DNA of 56,625 nt, from assembly GCA_934501475.1 (NCBI GenBank), contig CAKSUL010000005.1:1-56625 (forward strand), written 5' to 3'. Under the pieces are notes generated by a model that was not told the DNA's origin, searched no databases, and was given only the letters and a program-made list of their open reading frames with translations. The position numbers and the translations under genes are program-made. Shown here in pieces: positions 16,807 through 26,947 of the stretch; position 1 is the stretch's first letter, and each line of letters starts with the position of its first letter. Origin of the DNA: an uncultured Roseovarius sp. (GTDB lineage: Bacteria > Pseudomonadota > Alphaproteobacteria > Rhodobacterales > Rhodobacteraceae).

Positions 16807-17772
16807 CTAGAGCCAGCCGCGCCGTTTGAAGAACGCGAAGGGCAGGATGGCCGACATCACCATCGCCACCAGGGCCATCGGATAGGCCCACGGCCAGGCC
16901 AGTTCCGGCATCACCTCAAAGTTCATCCCGTAGATCGACGCGATCAGGGTCGGCGGCAGGAACACCACCGCCGCCACCGAGAAGATCTTGATGATGGCGT
17001 TCTGTTCGATGTTGATCAGGCCCAGGGTTCCGTCCAGCAGAAAGGTGATCTTTTGCGACATGAAGCCGACATGATCCTGCAGTGACCTCACGTCCGAGGC
17101 GATGGCCCTCAGCTGTTCGCGCCGGTCGGTGTGGTCATGTTGCAATTTCGGCCCCAGATAGGCGACCAGACGTTCAAGGGTGATCAGGCTGTCGCGCAGA
17201 TGCGATGTCAGATCCCCCTTGCGGCCGATCGCCTCCAATGTGTGCTTGTAGTTGGTGCCCTGACGCGCCTCGACGCCCTTCTGGCCGAACACATCGCGTG
17301 AGATCGCGTTGATTTCGTGCCCCGCGCGCTCGAGAACATCGGCCAGCCGGTCAACGATGGCCTCAAGCAGGCCCATCAGCGTGCTTTCGGCGTCCGAGCA
17401 GCCAAGCGCGATCTTCTGGCCGCGCTCGATGAACGAGCGAAAGGCGCGCGGATCGTGATAGCGGATCGTGATCAGATGGGTGCGCAGCAAGACGAAGGTC
17501 ACCGGTTCCATCAGGATGTCGTCGGAATCCGCCTGCGACGGGATCAGCGCGGTCATGTAGGCGCCGCCATCCTCGCTATAAAGACGCGAGGACAGCTCGA
17601 TTTCGGCCATTTCGGCCTTGGTCGGCAATTCGATGTCCAGCCGGCTTTCCAGCGCGCGCATTTCCTCGGAGGTCGGATCATGCAGATCGAACCACAATGG
17701 CAGGTTGTCGGGGATCGCGTCGTCGGCGTCGCTGCGCAGCCGACCGCCATCGAGTATGAAGGTGCGGATCAT
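16807..17772 (-). CDS. CorA-family divalent cation transporter
   Basis: 321-aa protein of the CorA/MIT family: a large alpha/beta cytoplasmic N-terminal domain, a long helix, and two C-terminal transmembrane helices with the YGMNFE signature (GMN at residues 282-284) and a basic end (FFKRRGWL). CorA channels carry Mg2+ and sometimes Co2+, Ni2+ or Zn2+. The MIRTFILDGG start at 17772 was preferred to a longer frame that lacks family similarity. It lies 126 bp downstream of hutU on the same strand but has no functional tie to histidine use that I can see. Confidence 0.9.
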   Translation of the reverse strand: MIRTFILDGGRLRSDADDAIPDNLPLWFDLHDPTSEEMRALESRLDIELPTKAEMAEIELSSRLYSEDGGAYMTALIPSQADSDDILMEPVTFVLLRTHLITIRYHDPRAFRSFIERGQKIALGCSDAESTLMGLLEAIVDRLADVLERAGHEINAISRDVFGQKGVEARQGTNYKHTLEAIGRKGDLTSHLRDSLITLERLVAYLGPKLQHDHTDRREQLRAIASDVRSLQDHVGFMSQKITFLLDGTLGLINIEQNAIIKIFSVAAVVFLPPTLIASIYGMNFEVMPELAWPWAYPMALVAMVMSAILPFAFFKRRGWL

Positions 17773-17898
17773 TGCAATCCCCCCTGGATCGAGTTCTTTG
17801 GTCGGCGCGAATGTGGGTGTTTGCCCGGTCGCGGTCAATCGCAAATCGGCCACCGGGAAGGGGCGCCGCCGGTCGCGTTGAACCGGCGGCGCGTCAGG

Positions 17899-19566
17899 TC
17901 AGAGGATGCCGGGCAGGTTCAGCCCGTTTTCGCGGGCGCACTCCAGCGCCTCCTCATAACCGGCATCGGCGTGGCGCATGACGCCGGTTGCGGGATCGTT
18001 CCACAGCACGCGCGCGATGCGGCGATCCGCGTCCTCGGTGCCGTCACAGCAGATCACCATGCCCGAATGCTGGCTGAACCCCATGCCGACGCCGCCACCA
18101 TGATGCAGCGACACCCATGTCGCCCCGCTGGCGGTGTTCAAAAGCGCATTCAGCAGCGGCCAGTCGCTGACGGCGTCAGAGCCGTCCTTCATCGCCTCGG
18201 TCTCGCGGTTGGGCGATGCGACCGAGCCGGAATCGAGGTGGTCGCGCCCGATCACGATCGGTGCGGACAATTCGCCGTTGCGCACCATTTCGTTGAACGC
18301 CAGACCCAGCTTGTGACGCACGCCAAGGCCGACCCAGCAGATCCGCGCGGGCAGGCCCTGAAAGCTGATCCGCTCGCGCGCCATGTCCAGCCAGTTGTGC
18401 AGATGGCTGTCCTCGGACAGGATTTCCTTCACCTTGGCATCGGTCTTGTAGATGTCCTCGGGGTCGCCCGACAGGGCCGCCCAGCGGAACGGGCCGATGC
18501 CCCGGCAGAACAGCGGGCGGATATAGGCGGGCACGAAACCGGGGAAATCAAAGGCGTTTTCCAGCCCTTCCTCAAGCGCCATCTGGCGGATGTTGTTGCC
18601 GTAATCCACCGTCGGGATGCCGGCGGCGTGGAAATCGACCATCGCCTTGACATGCACCTTCATGCTGGCGCGGGCGGCTTTTTCGACCTCCTTGGGGGCG
18701 GTTTCGCGCTTGTCGCGCCACTGCGCCATGCTCCAGCCCTGCGGCAGGTAGCCGTTGATCGGGTCATGCGCCGATGTCTGGTCGGTCACGATATCGGGGC
18801 GCACGCCACGGCGCACCAGCTCGGGGAACACATCCGCCGCATTGCCCAGCAGGGCGACGGATTTCGCCTCGCCCGCCTTGGTCCAGCGCTCGATCATCTC
18901 GAGGGCTTCGTCCAGCGTCTCGGCCTTTTCATCGACATATCGGGTGCGCAGGCGGAAATCTATGCTGTCGGGGTTGCACTCGACGGCCAGACAGCAGGCC
19001 CCGGCCATCACCGCGGCCAGAGGCTGTGCGCCGCCCATGCCGCCAAGGCCCCCGGTCAGGATCCACTTGCCCTTGAGCGAGCCGCCGTAATGCTGACGGC
19101 CAGCCTCGACGAAGGTCTCGTAGGTGCCCTGCACGATGCCTTGCGAGCCAATATAGATCCACGATCCGGCGGTCATCTGGCCATACATCGCCAGACCCTT
19201 TTTATCCAGTTCGTTGAAATGGTCCCAGTTCGCCCAATGCGGCACCAGGTTCGAGTTGGCGATCAGAACGCGCGGCGCGTCCTTGTGGGTCTGGAACACG
19301 CCCACCGGCTTGCCCGACTGCACCAGCAGGGTCTGGTCCTCTTCGAGTTCGAGCAGTGAGGCGACGATCTTGTCGAAATCGTCCCAGGTGCGGGCCGCGC
19401 GGCCGATCCCGCCATAAACCACCAGTTCATGCGGGTTTTCGGCCACATCGGGGTGCAGGTTGTTCATCAGCATCCGCATCGGGGCCTCGGTCAGCCAGCT
19501 TTTGGCGGTGATCTCGCTTCCGGTGGCGGGATAGACGTCGCGGGTGTTCTTGCGTGGGTCGCTCAT
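17899..19566 (-). CDS. hutU: Urocanate hydratase
   Basis: 555-aa enzyme, the normal family length, that hydrates urocanate to imidazolonepropionate using tightly bound NAD+. The glycine-rich NAD motif [14 protein letters not shown] is near residue 173, and the C-terminal part has the characteristic [20 protein letters not shown] and [17 protein letters not shown]. It is the last hut gene of the minus-strand operon, 18 bp after an acyl-CoA dehydrogenase gene. That gene order (hutI-hutH-hutG-CoA transferase-dehydrogenase-hutU) puts two CoA-linked genes directly in front of it. Confidence 0.97.
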   Translation of the reverse strand: MSDPRKNTRDVYPATGSEITAKSWLTEAPMRMLMNNLHPDVAENPHELVVYGGIGRAARTWDDFDKIVASLLELEEDQTLLVQSGKPVGVFQTHKDAPRVLIANSNLVPHWANWDHFNELDKKGLAMYGQMTAGSWIYIGSQGIVQGTYETFVEAGRQHYGGSLKGKWILTGGLGGMGGAQPLAAVMAGACCLAVECNPDSIDFRLRTRYVDEKAETLDEALEMIERWTKAGEAKSVALLGNAADVFPELVRRGVRPDIVTDQTSAHDPINGYLPQGWSMAQWRDKRETAPKEVEKAARASMKVHVKAMVDFHAAGIPTVDYGNNIRQMALEEGLENAFDFPGFVPAYIRPLFCRGIGPFRWAALSGDPEDIYKTDAKVKEILSEDSHLHNWLDMARERISFQGLPARICWVGLGVRHKLGLAFNEMVRNGELSAPIVIGRDHLDSGSVASPNRETEAMKDGSDAVSDWPLLNALLNTASGATWVSLHHGGGVGMGFSQHSGMVICCDGTEDADRRIARVLWNDPATGVMRHADAGYEEALECARENGLNLPGIL

Positions 19567-19584
19567 GGTCTTGGTCCTTTCGTC

Positions 19585-20733
19585 TCAGGCCAGAAGATGG
19601 CCGGCAATGATGTTGCGTTGAATTTCGCTGGAGCCTTCATAGATGCGCATGATCCGCAGATCGCGGGTGATGCGCTCGATCGGGAAATCGCGGGTATAGC
19701 CATAGCCGCCATGGATCTGCAGCGCGGTATCGGCCACCGCGTCGGCCACTTCGGAGGCCTTCAGCTTGGCCATGGCCGCAGCGCGTGAAAACCGCAGCCC
19801 AAGCGCGCGCTGGCGCGCCGCCTCAAGCGCCATCAGGCGCGCCGCCTCGAGTTCGAGCGCGGCATCCGCCAGCATCCAGCGGATGCCCTGCTTGGCGCTG
19901 AGGGCCTCACCGCCGATGACGCGTTCGCGCGCATAGGCGAGCGCATGGGCAAGGGCCGCATCCGCCATGCCGATACATTGCGCCGCCACTTCGACGCGGC
20001 CATTGTCCAGCACCTTCATCGCGGTCTTGAAGCCCTGTCCGGGCTGTCCGCCCAACAGGGCGTCATCGGGCAGATGGCAATCCAGCGACAGGGTGAACAC
20101 ATGCCCGCCCTTCAGCCCCATGGTGCGCTCTGGCGCCCCGGCGACAAATCCCGGCGTGCCCCTGGGCAGCACGAAGGCGCTGATGCCGCGATGCCCGGCG
20201 TCGGGATCGGTCATGGCAAAGACCACCAGGAAATCGGCCACACCGCCATTCGAGATAAAGCATTTGGCCCCCTTGAGATGCCAGCCATCCCCGGTCTTGA
20301 CGGCGCGGGTGCGCATGTCCGCCGGGTCCGACCCGGCGGCGGGTTCGGTCAGGGCAAAGGCGCCAAGGGTCTTGCCCTCGGCGGCGTCGGGCAGAAGCGC
20401 GGCGCGCTGTGCATCCGTGCCCCCGATCAGGATCGAATCCGTCGCCAGGTAATGCGCCGTCAGCGCCGATGCGGTCGAGCCGCATCCGCCGGCCACGATC
20501 TCGACCGCGCGCAGCAGGGCGGGGGCGGAAATGCCGCTGCCGCCATGAGCTTCGGGGATGTTGGCGCCCAGCATCCCGGCCTCGGCCAGCGTGCGCAACT
20601 GGGCGTGAACGAAGCTGGAGGTCTCATCCACCTCGGCGGCCAGGGGGGTGATCCGCTCGGCCACGATGCGCGTCAGCACATCGCAGAACATGCGCTCATC
20701 TTCGCTGAGCATGTGATAATGGTCTGACATCAT
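19585..20733 (-). CDS. Acyl-CoA dehydrogenase embedded in the hut operon
   Basis: 382-aa FAD-dependent acyl-CoA dehydrogenase. Signature stretches are GAFALTEPAAGSDPADMRT and QIHGGYGYTRDFPIER; the Glu in RIYEGSSEIQRNII is at the position of the catalytic base of the short/medium-chain enzymes. Its start overlaps the CoA-transferase stop (ATGATG; a second ATG at 20730 is possible) and hutU follows after 18 bp, so it belongs to the hut transcript. Such a pair is not part of the textbook histidine pathway. It may oxidise the CoA ester of a reduced urocanate analogue such as imidazole propionate to urocanoyl-CoA; this is inference. Electron acceptor would be ETF, not encoded here. Confidence 0.9.
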   Translation of the reverse strand: MMSDHYHMLSEDERMFCDVLTRIVAERITPLAAEVDETSSFVHAQLRTLAEAGMLGANIPEAHGGSGISAPALLRAVEIVAGGCGSTASALTAHYLATDSILIGGTDAQRAALLPDAAEGKTLGAFALTEPAAGSDPADMRTRAVKTGDGWHLKGAKCFISNGGVADFLVVFAMTDPDAGHRGISAFVLPRGTPGFVAGAPERTMGLKGGHVFTLSLDCHLPDDALLGGQPGQGFKTAMKVLDNGRVEVAAQCIGMADAALAHALAYARERVIGGEALSAKQGIRWMLADAALELEAARLMALEAARQRALGLRFSRAAAMAKLKASEVADAVADTALQIHGGYGYTRDFPIERITRDLRIMRIYEGSSEIQRNIIAGHLLA

Positions 20734-21926
20734 GCGCCTTTCTCTATAATGATACCATCGCGGCGCAGGGCCTCGATCATTTCGGGTTCCATGCCGCAAA
20801 TCTCGGCCAGGATGGCCGCGCCGTCACCGCCAAGCGCGGGCGCCGAGTGCTCGGAAACCGGTTTTGCCGCGTCAAAGTGCACCGGCTGGCCAACCGTCGG
20901 GGCCGTGCCCAGAACCGGGTGCGGCAATTGCGAGATCAGCCCGCGCGCATGGGCATGCGGGTTGTCGCCTGCCTGCGCGATGTCCCAGATCGGGGCCGAG
21001 GGCAGGCCGGCCTCGGCCAGCGTGCTCAGCGCCTGCTCGACGCTCAGCGGCGCGCTCCACTCTTCGATCATGGCGCGCAATTCCGGCTCGTTCAGGGTGC
21101 GGATCGAATCATTGGAGAATTTCGGGTCATCGCCAAGGCCGGGACGGCCGATCACCTCGGCAAAGCGGGCGAACTGACCGGCGTTCAGCACCGCGATCAC
21201 CACCTGCCCGTCGGCGCATCTGAAACAGCCGAACGGCGTGGACAGCGGATGCCGGTTGCCCACCCGCTGCGGCAGCGTGTCGGCATATAGATGCAGCGCG
21301 TGGCTGGTGGTCAGCATGGAAAACAGCACGTCATACATTGCCACGTCCAGCGTCGCGCCGTCGCCGGTGCGCGCCTTGCCGACAAGGGCCGCCATGATCG
21401 CCCAACTGGCAAACAGCCCGGCGTTGAGATCGGCGATGCTTTCGCCGGTCTTGAGCGGTGTGCCGCCCTCTTCGCCGGTGGCCGCCATCAGGCCCGACAT
21501 CGCCTGCACCACCAGATCATAGGCGGGCAGGTCGCGGAACGGCCCGGCCTGTCCGAACCCCGAGATCGAGCAATAGACCAGCCCCGGCTTGCGCCCGCGC
21601 AGGGCGGCGGCGCCCAGCCCGATCTTGTCCGCGACACCGGGGCGGAAATTCTCGACCACCACATCGCATGTGTCGGCGATGGCAAGGGCGGCGTTCAGCC
21701 CGCGCTCATCCTTGAGGTTCAGCGCGATGCTGCGCTTGCCCCGGTTGGACAGGGTAAAGAGCGCGCTTTGCCCGTCCCGGAACGGGCCGATATGGCGGTA
21801 ATCGTCGCCATGCGGCGGCTCCAGCTTGATGATTTCAGCGCCCAGATCGGCCAGCAGGGCGGTGCAATACGGCCCGGCCAGAACGCGCGTCAGGTCGAGA
21901 ACGCGGATGCCTTCGAGTGGTTTCAT
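20730..21926 (-). CDS. CaiB/BaiF (family III) CoA transferase embedded in the hut operon
   Basis: 398-aa family III CoA transferase: N-terminal Rossmann part ([32 protein letters not shown]), VVVENFRPGVADKIGLG, and the likely active-site Asp in ESIADLNAGL. These enzymes move CoA between acids through a glutamyl/aspartyl anhydride. The start overlaps the hutG stop and the stop overlaps the acyl-CoA dehydrogenase start, so translation is coupled in both directions. With the dehydrogenase it could run a cycle in which urocanoyl-CoA hands CoA to the next substrate molecule and free urocanate passes to HutU. Substrate unknown; family certain. Confidence 0.9.
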   Translation of the reverse strand: MKPLEGIRVLDLTRVLAGPYCTALLADLGAEIIKLEPPHGDDYRHIGPFRDGQSALFTLSNRGKRSIALNLKDERGLNAALAIADTCDVVVENFRPGVADKIGLGAAALRGRKPGLVYCSISGFGQAGPFRDLPAYDLVVQAMSGLMAATGEEGGTPLKTGESIADLNAGLFASWAIMAALVGKARTGDGATLDVAMYDVLFSMLTTSHALHLYADTLPQRVGNRHPLSTPFGCFRCADGQVVIAVLNAGQFARFAEVIGRPGLGDDPKFSNDSIRTLNEPELRAMIEEWSAPLSVEQALSTLAEAGLPSAPIWDIAQAGDNPHAHARGLISQLPHPVLGTAPTVGQPVHFDAAKPVSEHSAPALGGDGAAILAEICGMEPEMIEALRRDGIIIEKGA

Positions 21927-22735
21927 GTGATCTCTCCTGTGAGGACAAGCGCCTCGAGCGTTTGCAGAATGTCGCGCAGATGCACGCGCAGCGCGTCGGC
22001 ACGCGCAGCGTCATAGCTCCATGGCGGGGCCTCGGCGGTGAGGTAGGTCGATTGCGCCAGTTCCATCTGGATGGCGTGAATGTCGCTGGCGGGCCGGCCA
22101 TAATGGCGCGTGGTCCAGCCGCCCTTGAAACGGCCGTTGGTGATGCTGCTGTAGCCGGGGGCGTTGGCGCAGATGGCCTGCGTTGCCTGCTCGATCCGGG
22201 GGGCGCAGGCGCTGCCCTGATTGGTGCCGATGTTGAAATCGGGCAGGGTGCCGTCAAACAGGAACGGGATGTGGCTGCGGATCGAGTGGCAATCATAGAG
22301 GATCGCAACCCCGTGCAAGGCGCGCACGCGGTCCAGTTCGGCCTCAAGCGCAGCATGATAGGGCGCGTGAAAGGCGGCGCGGCGCGCGGCGATTTCGGCC
22401 TCGTCCGGGGGCGTCTGCCAGATGTCATGCCCGTCGAAATCGGTCAGCGGCACAAGGCCGGTGGTGTTCTGCCCCGGATAGAGGCTGACGCCCGAGGGGT
22501 CGCGATTGGCGTCGATGACATAGCGGTGAAAGGTGGCGCGCACCGTCGTCGCCCCCGCCAGCAGCCCGTCGTAAAGCGTGTGGATATGCCAATCGGTATC
22601 ATCCAGCCCGCGCCCGCGCGCATTGAGTTGCGCGGCAATCGCATCCGGCACATGGGTGCCGGTATGGGGCAGGCCCAGAACGATGGGGCTGTCGCCGCGA
22701 TGGACCTCGACCGGGGAGGGGGCGGGCGTGGTCAT
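21923..22735 (-). CDS. hutG: N-formylglutamate deformylase
   Basis: 270-aa N-formylglutamate amidohydrolase family protein ([20 protein letters not shown] at the start, then [20 protein letters not shown]). It hydrolyses N-formylglutamate to glutamate and formate, the last step of the HutF route. Presence of hutF across the promoter region supports this HutG and argues against a formiminoglutamase of the arginase family, whose metal motifs are absent. Start and stop overlap neighbouring hut genes by 4 bases. Confidence 0.9.
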   Translation of the reverse strand: MTTPAPSPVEVHRGDSPIVLGLPHTGTHVPDAIAAQLNARGRGLDDTDWHIHTLYDGLLAGATTVRATFHRYVIDANRDPSGVSLYPGQNTTGLVPLTDFDGHDIWQTPPDEAEIAARRAAFHAPYHAALEAELDRVRALHGVAILYDCHSIRSHIPFLFDGTLPDFNIGTNQGSACAPRIEQATQAICANAPGYSSITNGRFKGGWTTRHYGRPASDIHAIQMELAQSTYLTAEAPPWSYDAARADALRVHLRDILQTLEALVLTGEIT

Positions 22736-24270
22736 GGGCGCAACTCCGGCATGGGGGTGGCGGCGGCGCGGGTGACATCGCCGTTGCGGATCAGGGTGGC
22801 GGCGCGCTCGATATCGGGGGCAAGGTAGCGGTCACTGCCAAGGGTTGCGACGTGGCGGCGCAGCTCGGCCACCACGCGCGCCAGGGCGTCGCTGGTAGTG
22901 AGGGGGGCGCGGAATTCCACGCCCTGCGCGGCGCATAGCAGCTCAACCCCCAGAATACGCTCAATATTTTCCAGCATCCGCCCCAACCGCACCGCGCCAT
23001 GGGCGGCCATGCTGACGTGATCCTCCTGATTGGCCGAGGTCGGCGTGCTGTCGGTCACGCAGGGATTGGCCATGTGCTTGTTCTCGCTCATCAGCGCGGC
23101 GGTGGTCACTTCGGCGATCATGTAGCCCGAGTTCAGCCCCGGATCGGGGGTCAGGAACGGCGGCAGATCATGGCTGAGCACCGGATCGACGATCAGCGCG
23201 ATGCGGCGCTGTGCAATCGCGCCGATCTCGGCGATGGCCAGCGCGATCATGTCGGCGGCAAAGCCGACCGGTTCGGCGTGGAAATTTCCGCCCGAGACGA
23301 TCAGATCGGCCTCGATCAGGACCAGCGGGTTGTCGGTGGCGGCGTTGGCCTCGATCTCGAGGGTGCGGGCGGCCTGGCGCAGCACATCCATCGCCGCGCC
23401 GGTGACCTGCGGCTGACAGCGGATGCAATAGGGATCCTGCACGCGGGTGTCGCCGGTCCGGTGGCTTTCGCGGATGACCGATCCGTCCAGCAGCGCGCGC
23501 ATGGCGCTGGCGGCGTCGATCTGCCCGGCGTGACCGCGCAGCGCGTGGATTTCGGGTTGCAGGGGCGCGGTCGATCCCATGATCGCATCGGTGGACAGCG
23601 CCGAGGTGACCAGCGCCGATTGCGCAGCGCTCCACGCGCCGAACAGACCGGCCAGCGCAAAGGCGGTGCTGAACTGGGTGCCGTTGATCAGCGCCAGCCC
23701 CTCCTTGGCGCCCAGCACCACGGGGGTCAGGCCGGCGCGCGTCAGGGCCTCGCCGCCGGGCAGGATATCACCGGCGAATTCGGCCTCGCCCTCGCCCATC
23801 ATCACGGCGGCCATATGCGCCAGCGGCGCCAGATCGCCCGACGCCCCGACCGAGCCCTGAACCGGGATGACAGGGGTCACGCCGCGCGTCAGCATCTGCT
23901 CGATCAACTCCACCAGCTCCAGCCGCACACCCGAGGCACCGCGCCCGAGGCTCAGCAGCTTGAGCACCATCATCAGGCGCACATGGGCGGTCCGGATCGG
24001 CGCACCCACGCCGCAGCAATGCGACAGGATCAGGTTGCGCTGCAATGTGGCGGTGTCCCTGGCGGCGATCTTGACGCTGGCCAGTTTGCCAAAGCCGGTA
24101 TTGACGCCGTAAACCGCCGCCTCGCCCAATGCGGCGGCGTCGATCCGGGCCTGTGCCTCGGCCATGGCGGGGTGGGCGGCGGGATCGAGCCGCACCGCCA
24201 GACCCTCGCGATAGACGCGCTCGAGATCGGCCAGCGTGACGGAGCCGGGCGTGAGGGTCAGTTGGGTCAT
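22732..24270 (-). CDS. hutH: Histidine ammonia-lyase
   Basis: 512-aa aromatic amino acid lyase converting histidine to urocanate and ammonia. The MIO cofactor triad is Ala143-Ser144-Gly145 ([12 protein letters not shown]), the N-terminal [11 protein letters not shown] carries the catalytic Tyr, and [16 protein letters not shown] is present near the C-terminus. The start at 24270 overlaps the hutI stop by 4 bases, which rules out the longer in-frame extension lying in hutI. Length is normal for the family. Confidence 0.97.
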   Translation of the reverse strand: MTQLTLTPGSVTLADLERVYREGLAVRLDPAAHPAMAEAQARIDAAALGEAAVYGVNTGFGKLASVKIAARDTATLQRNLILSHCCGVGAPIRTAHVRLMMVLKLLSLGRGASGVRLELVELIEQMLTRGVTPVIPVQGSVGASGDLAPLAHMAAVMMGEGEAEFAGDILPGGEALTRAGLTPVVLGAKEGLALINGTQFSTAFALAGLFGAWSAAQSALVTSALSTDAIMGSTAPLQPEIHALRGHAGQIDAASAMRALLDGSVIRESHRTGDTRVQDPYCIRCQPQVTGAAMDVLRQAARTLEIEANAATDNPLVLIEADLIVSGGNFHAEPVGFAADMIALAIAEIGAIAQRRIALIVDPVLSHDLPPFLTPDPGLNSGYMIAEVTTAALMSENKHMANPCVTDSTPTSANQEDHVSMAAHGAVRLGRMLENIERILGVELLCAAQGVEFRAPLTTSDALARVVAELRRHVATLGSDRYLAPDIERAATLIRNGDVTRAAATPMPELRP

Positions 24271-25478
24271 GCCAGCTCTCCGAACACGCGTTTGTAGAGT
24301 GGATTGAACCCGATGCGATAGGACAGTTCCGCCGGGTGGTCGACGTCCCAGATCGCCAGTTCGGCGCGCTGACCGGTTGCGATCCGGCCCACATCGTCCA
24401 GCCCGAGGGCGCGTGCGGCGTGGGTGGTCATGCCGCGCAGCGCCTCTTCGGGGGTCATGCGGAACAAGGTGCAGCCCATGTTCATCGCCAGCAAAAGCGA
24501 GGTCAGCGGCGATGAACCGGGGTTGCAATCGCTGGCCAGCGCCATCGGAACCCCATGCGCGCGCAGCGCGGCGATGGGGGGCTGCTGGGTCTCGCGGATG
24601 GTGTAGAACGCGCCGGGCAGGATCACGGCGACGGTGCCGGCGGCGGCCATGGCGGCAACGCCGTCCTCATCGAGATATTCGATATGATCCGCCGACAGCG
24701 CGCCATAGCTTGCCGCCAGCTTGGCCCCGCCCAGGTTGGACAGTTGCTCGGCATGGAGTTTCACCGGCAGGCCCAGATCCTGTGCCACGTCAAAGACGCG
24801 CGCGATCTGTGCCGGATCAAAGGCGATCCCCTCGCAGAACCCGTCCACCGCATCGACCAGCCCTTCCTCATGGGCGGCGCGCAGGGTGGGGATGCAGATC
24901 TCGTCGATATAGGCATCGGCGCGCCCGGCATATTCGGGCGGTATCGCATGGGCCCCCAGAAAACTGGTGCGCACCCGCACCGGGCGCTGCGTGGCCACGG
25001 CGCGCGCGGCGCGCAGCATCCGCAATTCGGTATCGCGGTCCAGCCCATAGCCGGACTTGATCTCGATCGTGGTGGCCCCCTCGGCGATCAGCGCATCGGC
25101 GCGGATCAGCGCCCCGGCCAGCAGGGTCTCATCGCTGGCGTCGCGCGTGGCGGTCACGGTCGAGATGATGCCGCCCCCGGCGCGCGCCACCTCTTCGTAG
25201 CTGGCCCCGTTCAGGCGCATTTCGAACTCGACCGCGCGGTTGCCGCCATGCACGATATGGGTGTGGCAATCAATCAGCCCCGGCGTGACCAACCGCCCGT
25301 TCAGCGCGGTTTCAGGCAGGTCCCGATACGACCCGGGCAGGTCGCCGCGTGGGCCGACCCATTCGATATGGCCGTCTTTCAGCACCATCGCCGCGTTTTC
25401 GATCATGCCATAGGGCGCTGCGCCCTCGGTCATGGTGGCCGCGTTGAGGTCGGTCAGCAATTGAAGGGAATGTGCCAT
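24267..25478 (-). CDS. hutI: Imidazolonepropionase
   Basis: 403-aa amidohydrolase-superfamily enzyme opening the imidazolone ring to N-formimino-glutamate. Metal ligands include H72 and H74 ([15 protein letters not shown]), with further sites in [10 protein letters not shown] and the SDCNPGSSP region near residue 320. First gene of the minus-strand hut operon, divergent from hutF with a 92-bp shared promoter. The ATG at 25478 was chosen over a TTTTTGCAAG-proximal upstream Met in the same frame. Confidence 0.96.
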   Translation of the reverse strand: MAHSLQLLTDLNAATMTEGAAPYGMIENAAMVLKDGHIEWVGPRGDLPGSYRDLPETALNGRLVTPGLIDCHTHIVHGGNRAVEFEMRLNGASYEEVARAGGGIISTVTATRDASDETLLAGALIRADALIAEGATTIEIKSGYGLDRDTELRMLRAARAVATQRPVRVRTSFLGAHAIPPEYAGRADAYIDEICIPTLRAAHEEGLVDAVDGFCEGIAFDPAQIARVFDVAQDLGLPVKLHAEQLSNLGGAKLAASYGALSADHIEYLDEDGVAAMAAAGTVAVILPGAFYTIRETQQPPIAALRAHGVPMALASDCNPGSSPLTSLLLAMNMGCTLFRMTPEEALRGMTTHAARALGLDDVGRIATGQRAELAIWDVDHPAELSYRIGFNPLYKRVFGELA

Positions 25479-25532
25479 ATCCGGTCCGCCTTTTTGCAAG
25501 ATTCGTCTTTTCTAGTATAAATTAATACCCTA

Positions 25533-25546
25533 TATGTCTATACATA
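25533..25546. promoter_or_regulatory. Palindromic operator in the hutF/hutI divergent promoter (candidate HutC site)
   Basis: TATGTCTATACATA is an almost perfect 14-bp palindrome (one mismatched pair at the centre) in an unusually AT-rich 92-bp gap between hutI and hutF. HutC is encoded in the window and GntR/HutC operators have this kind of short AT-rich dyad. It sits 25 bp before the hutF start. Confidence 0.65.
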
Positions 25547-25570
25547 AAAACCCAACAATGGAGATCCCCG

Positions 25571-26929
25571 GTGATATTTGCGAAACACGCCCTGTTGGCG
25601 TCGGGCTGGGCGCGCGATGTGCGCCTGACGGTTCAGGACGGCACGATCAGCCGCATCGACACGGGCAGCACCGCCGCGGCGGGTGACATATCGGTGGACA
25701 CGCTGTTGCCGGCGCTGGGCAATCTGCACAGCCACAGCTTTCAGCGCGCGATGGCCGGAATGACCGAATTCCGCCGCGCCGGGCGCGACAGTTTCTGGAC
25801 ATGGCGCGATCTGATGTATCGCTTCATGGACCGCCTGACCCCCGATCAGATCGAGGCGATTGCCGCGCTGGTCTTTGTCGAGATGCAGGAGGCCGGATAC
25901 AGCGCCGTCGGTGAATTCCATTACGTGCATCACCAGACCGGTGGCGCGCCCTATGACAACCTTGCCGAACTCTCGGCGCGTATATTCGCAGCCGCCAGCG
26001 CGACCGGAATCGGGCTGACCCATCTTCCGGTGCTTTATAGTTACGGCGGGGCAGGGCAGGTTGATCTTTCGGCCGGGCAATTGCGGTTTGGCAATGATGT
26101 GGGCCGGTTCGCCGATCTGGTCGCGGCCGCGCGCGCGCAGCTTGGCGATCTGCCTGCCGATGCGCGGATCGGCATCGCGCCGCATTCGCTGCGCGCCACC
26201 TCGCCCGATGATCTGCGCGCGGTTCTGGCCAGCCATGAGGGTGGGCCGGTGCATATCCATATCTCGGAGCAACCCAAGGAAGTGGCGGATATTCAGGCCT
26301 GGCTGGGCGCGCGCCCGGTCGAGTGGCTGCTGGGCAATGCCCCGGTCAACGCGGATTGGTGCCTGATCCACGCCACCCACATGAGCGAGGACGAGACCCG
26401 CGCCATGGCAGGGTCGGGCGCGGTCGCCGGCCTGTGTCCGATCACCGAGGCCAATCTGGGCGATGGCCCGTTCAACGGCGCCACTTATCTTGGTGCCGGG
26501 GGGGCGTTTGGCGTCGGGTCGGATTCAAACGTCAACATCTCGCTGACCGAGGAATTGCGCACGCTGGAATATTCGCAGCGCCTGCGCGATCTGGCGCGCA
26601 ATGTGCTGGTGGTTGGCGAAGGCTCGGTCGGGGCGACGCTTTATACCGGGGCGGCGCGCGGCGGGGCGCAGGCGCTGGGGCGCGACGCGGGCGAGATCGC
26701 CAAGGGGCGTCTGGCCGATCTGGTGGCGATCGACAGCAGCGCGCCCAGCCTGTGCGCGCTGTCGCGCGATCAGCTGCTGGATGGTCTGGTCTTTGCCGCC
26801 AAGGATGACGTGGTAAGTGATCTGTGGTCTGCAGGGCGGCATTCGGTCAGGGGTGGGCGCCATATCGCGCGCGACGCGATCGAGGCGCGCTATCGCCGCG
26901 CGATTGCCGATCTGCTGGCCACGATCTGA
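25571..26929 (+). CDS. hutF: Formimidoylglutamate deiminase
   Basis: 452-aa amidohydrolase converting N-formimino-glutamate to N-formylglutamate and ammonia, the input for HutG. Metal-binding HSH is at residues 53-55 (LGNLHSHSFQRAM), with HIHISEQPKEV and FGVGSDSNVNISL further on; these are HutF hallmarks. The start codon is GTG at 25571, with GGAG at 25560-25563; the nearby ATG at 25558 is out of frame. Divergent from hutI and converging on hutD with an 18-bp gap. Confidence 0.95.
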   Translation: MIFAKHALLASGWARDVRLTVQDGTISRIDTGSTAAAGDISVDTLLPALGNLHSHSFQRAMAGMTEFRRAGRDSFWTWRDLMYRFMDRLTPDQIEAIAALVFVEMQEAGYSAVGEFHYVHHQTGGAPYDNLAELSARIFAAASATGIGLTHLPVLYSYGGAGQVDLSAGQLRFGNDVGRFADLVAAARAQLGDLPADARIGIAPHSLRATSPDDLRAVLASHEGGPVHIHISEQPKEVADIQAWLGARPVEWLLGNAPVNADWCLIHATHMSEDETRAMAGSGAVAGLCPITEANLGDGPFNGATYLGAGGAFGVGSDSNVNISLTEELRTLEYSQRLRDLARNVLVVGEGSVGATLYTGAARGGAQALGRDAGEIAKGRLADLVAIDSSAPSLCALSRDQLLDGLVFAAKDDVVSDLWSAGRHSVRGGRHIARDAIEARYRRAIADLLATI

Positions 26930-26947
26930 GCAAGCGCGCGCGCCGTT

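Noticed and set aside
16807..17772. Including the CorA-type gene in the hut operon
   Set aside because: Same strand as hutU but separated by 126 bp, and no functional link to histidine use.
17317..19359. 680-codon plus-strand frame over corA and hutU
   Set aside because: Mirror frame of hutU and corA, both certain on the minus strand.
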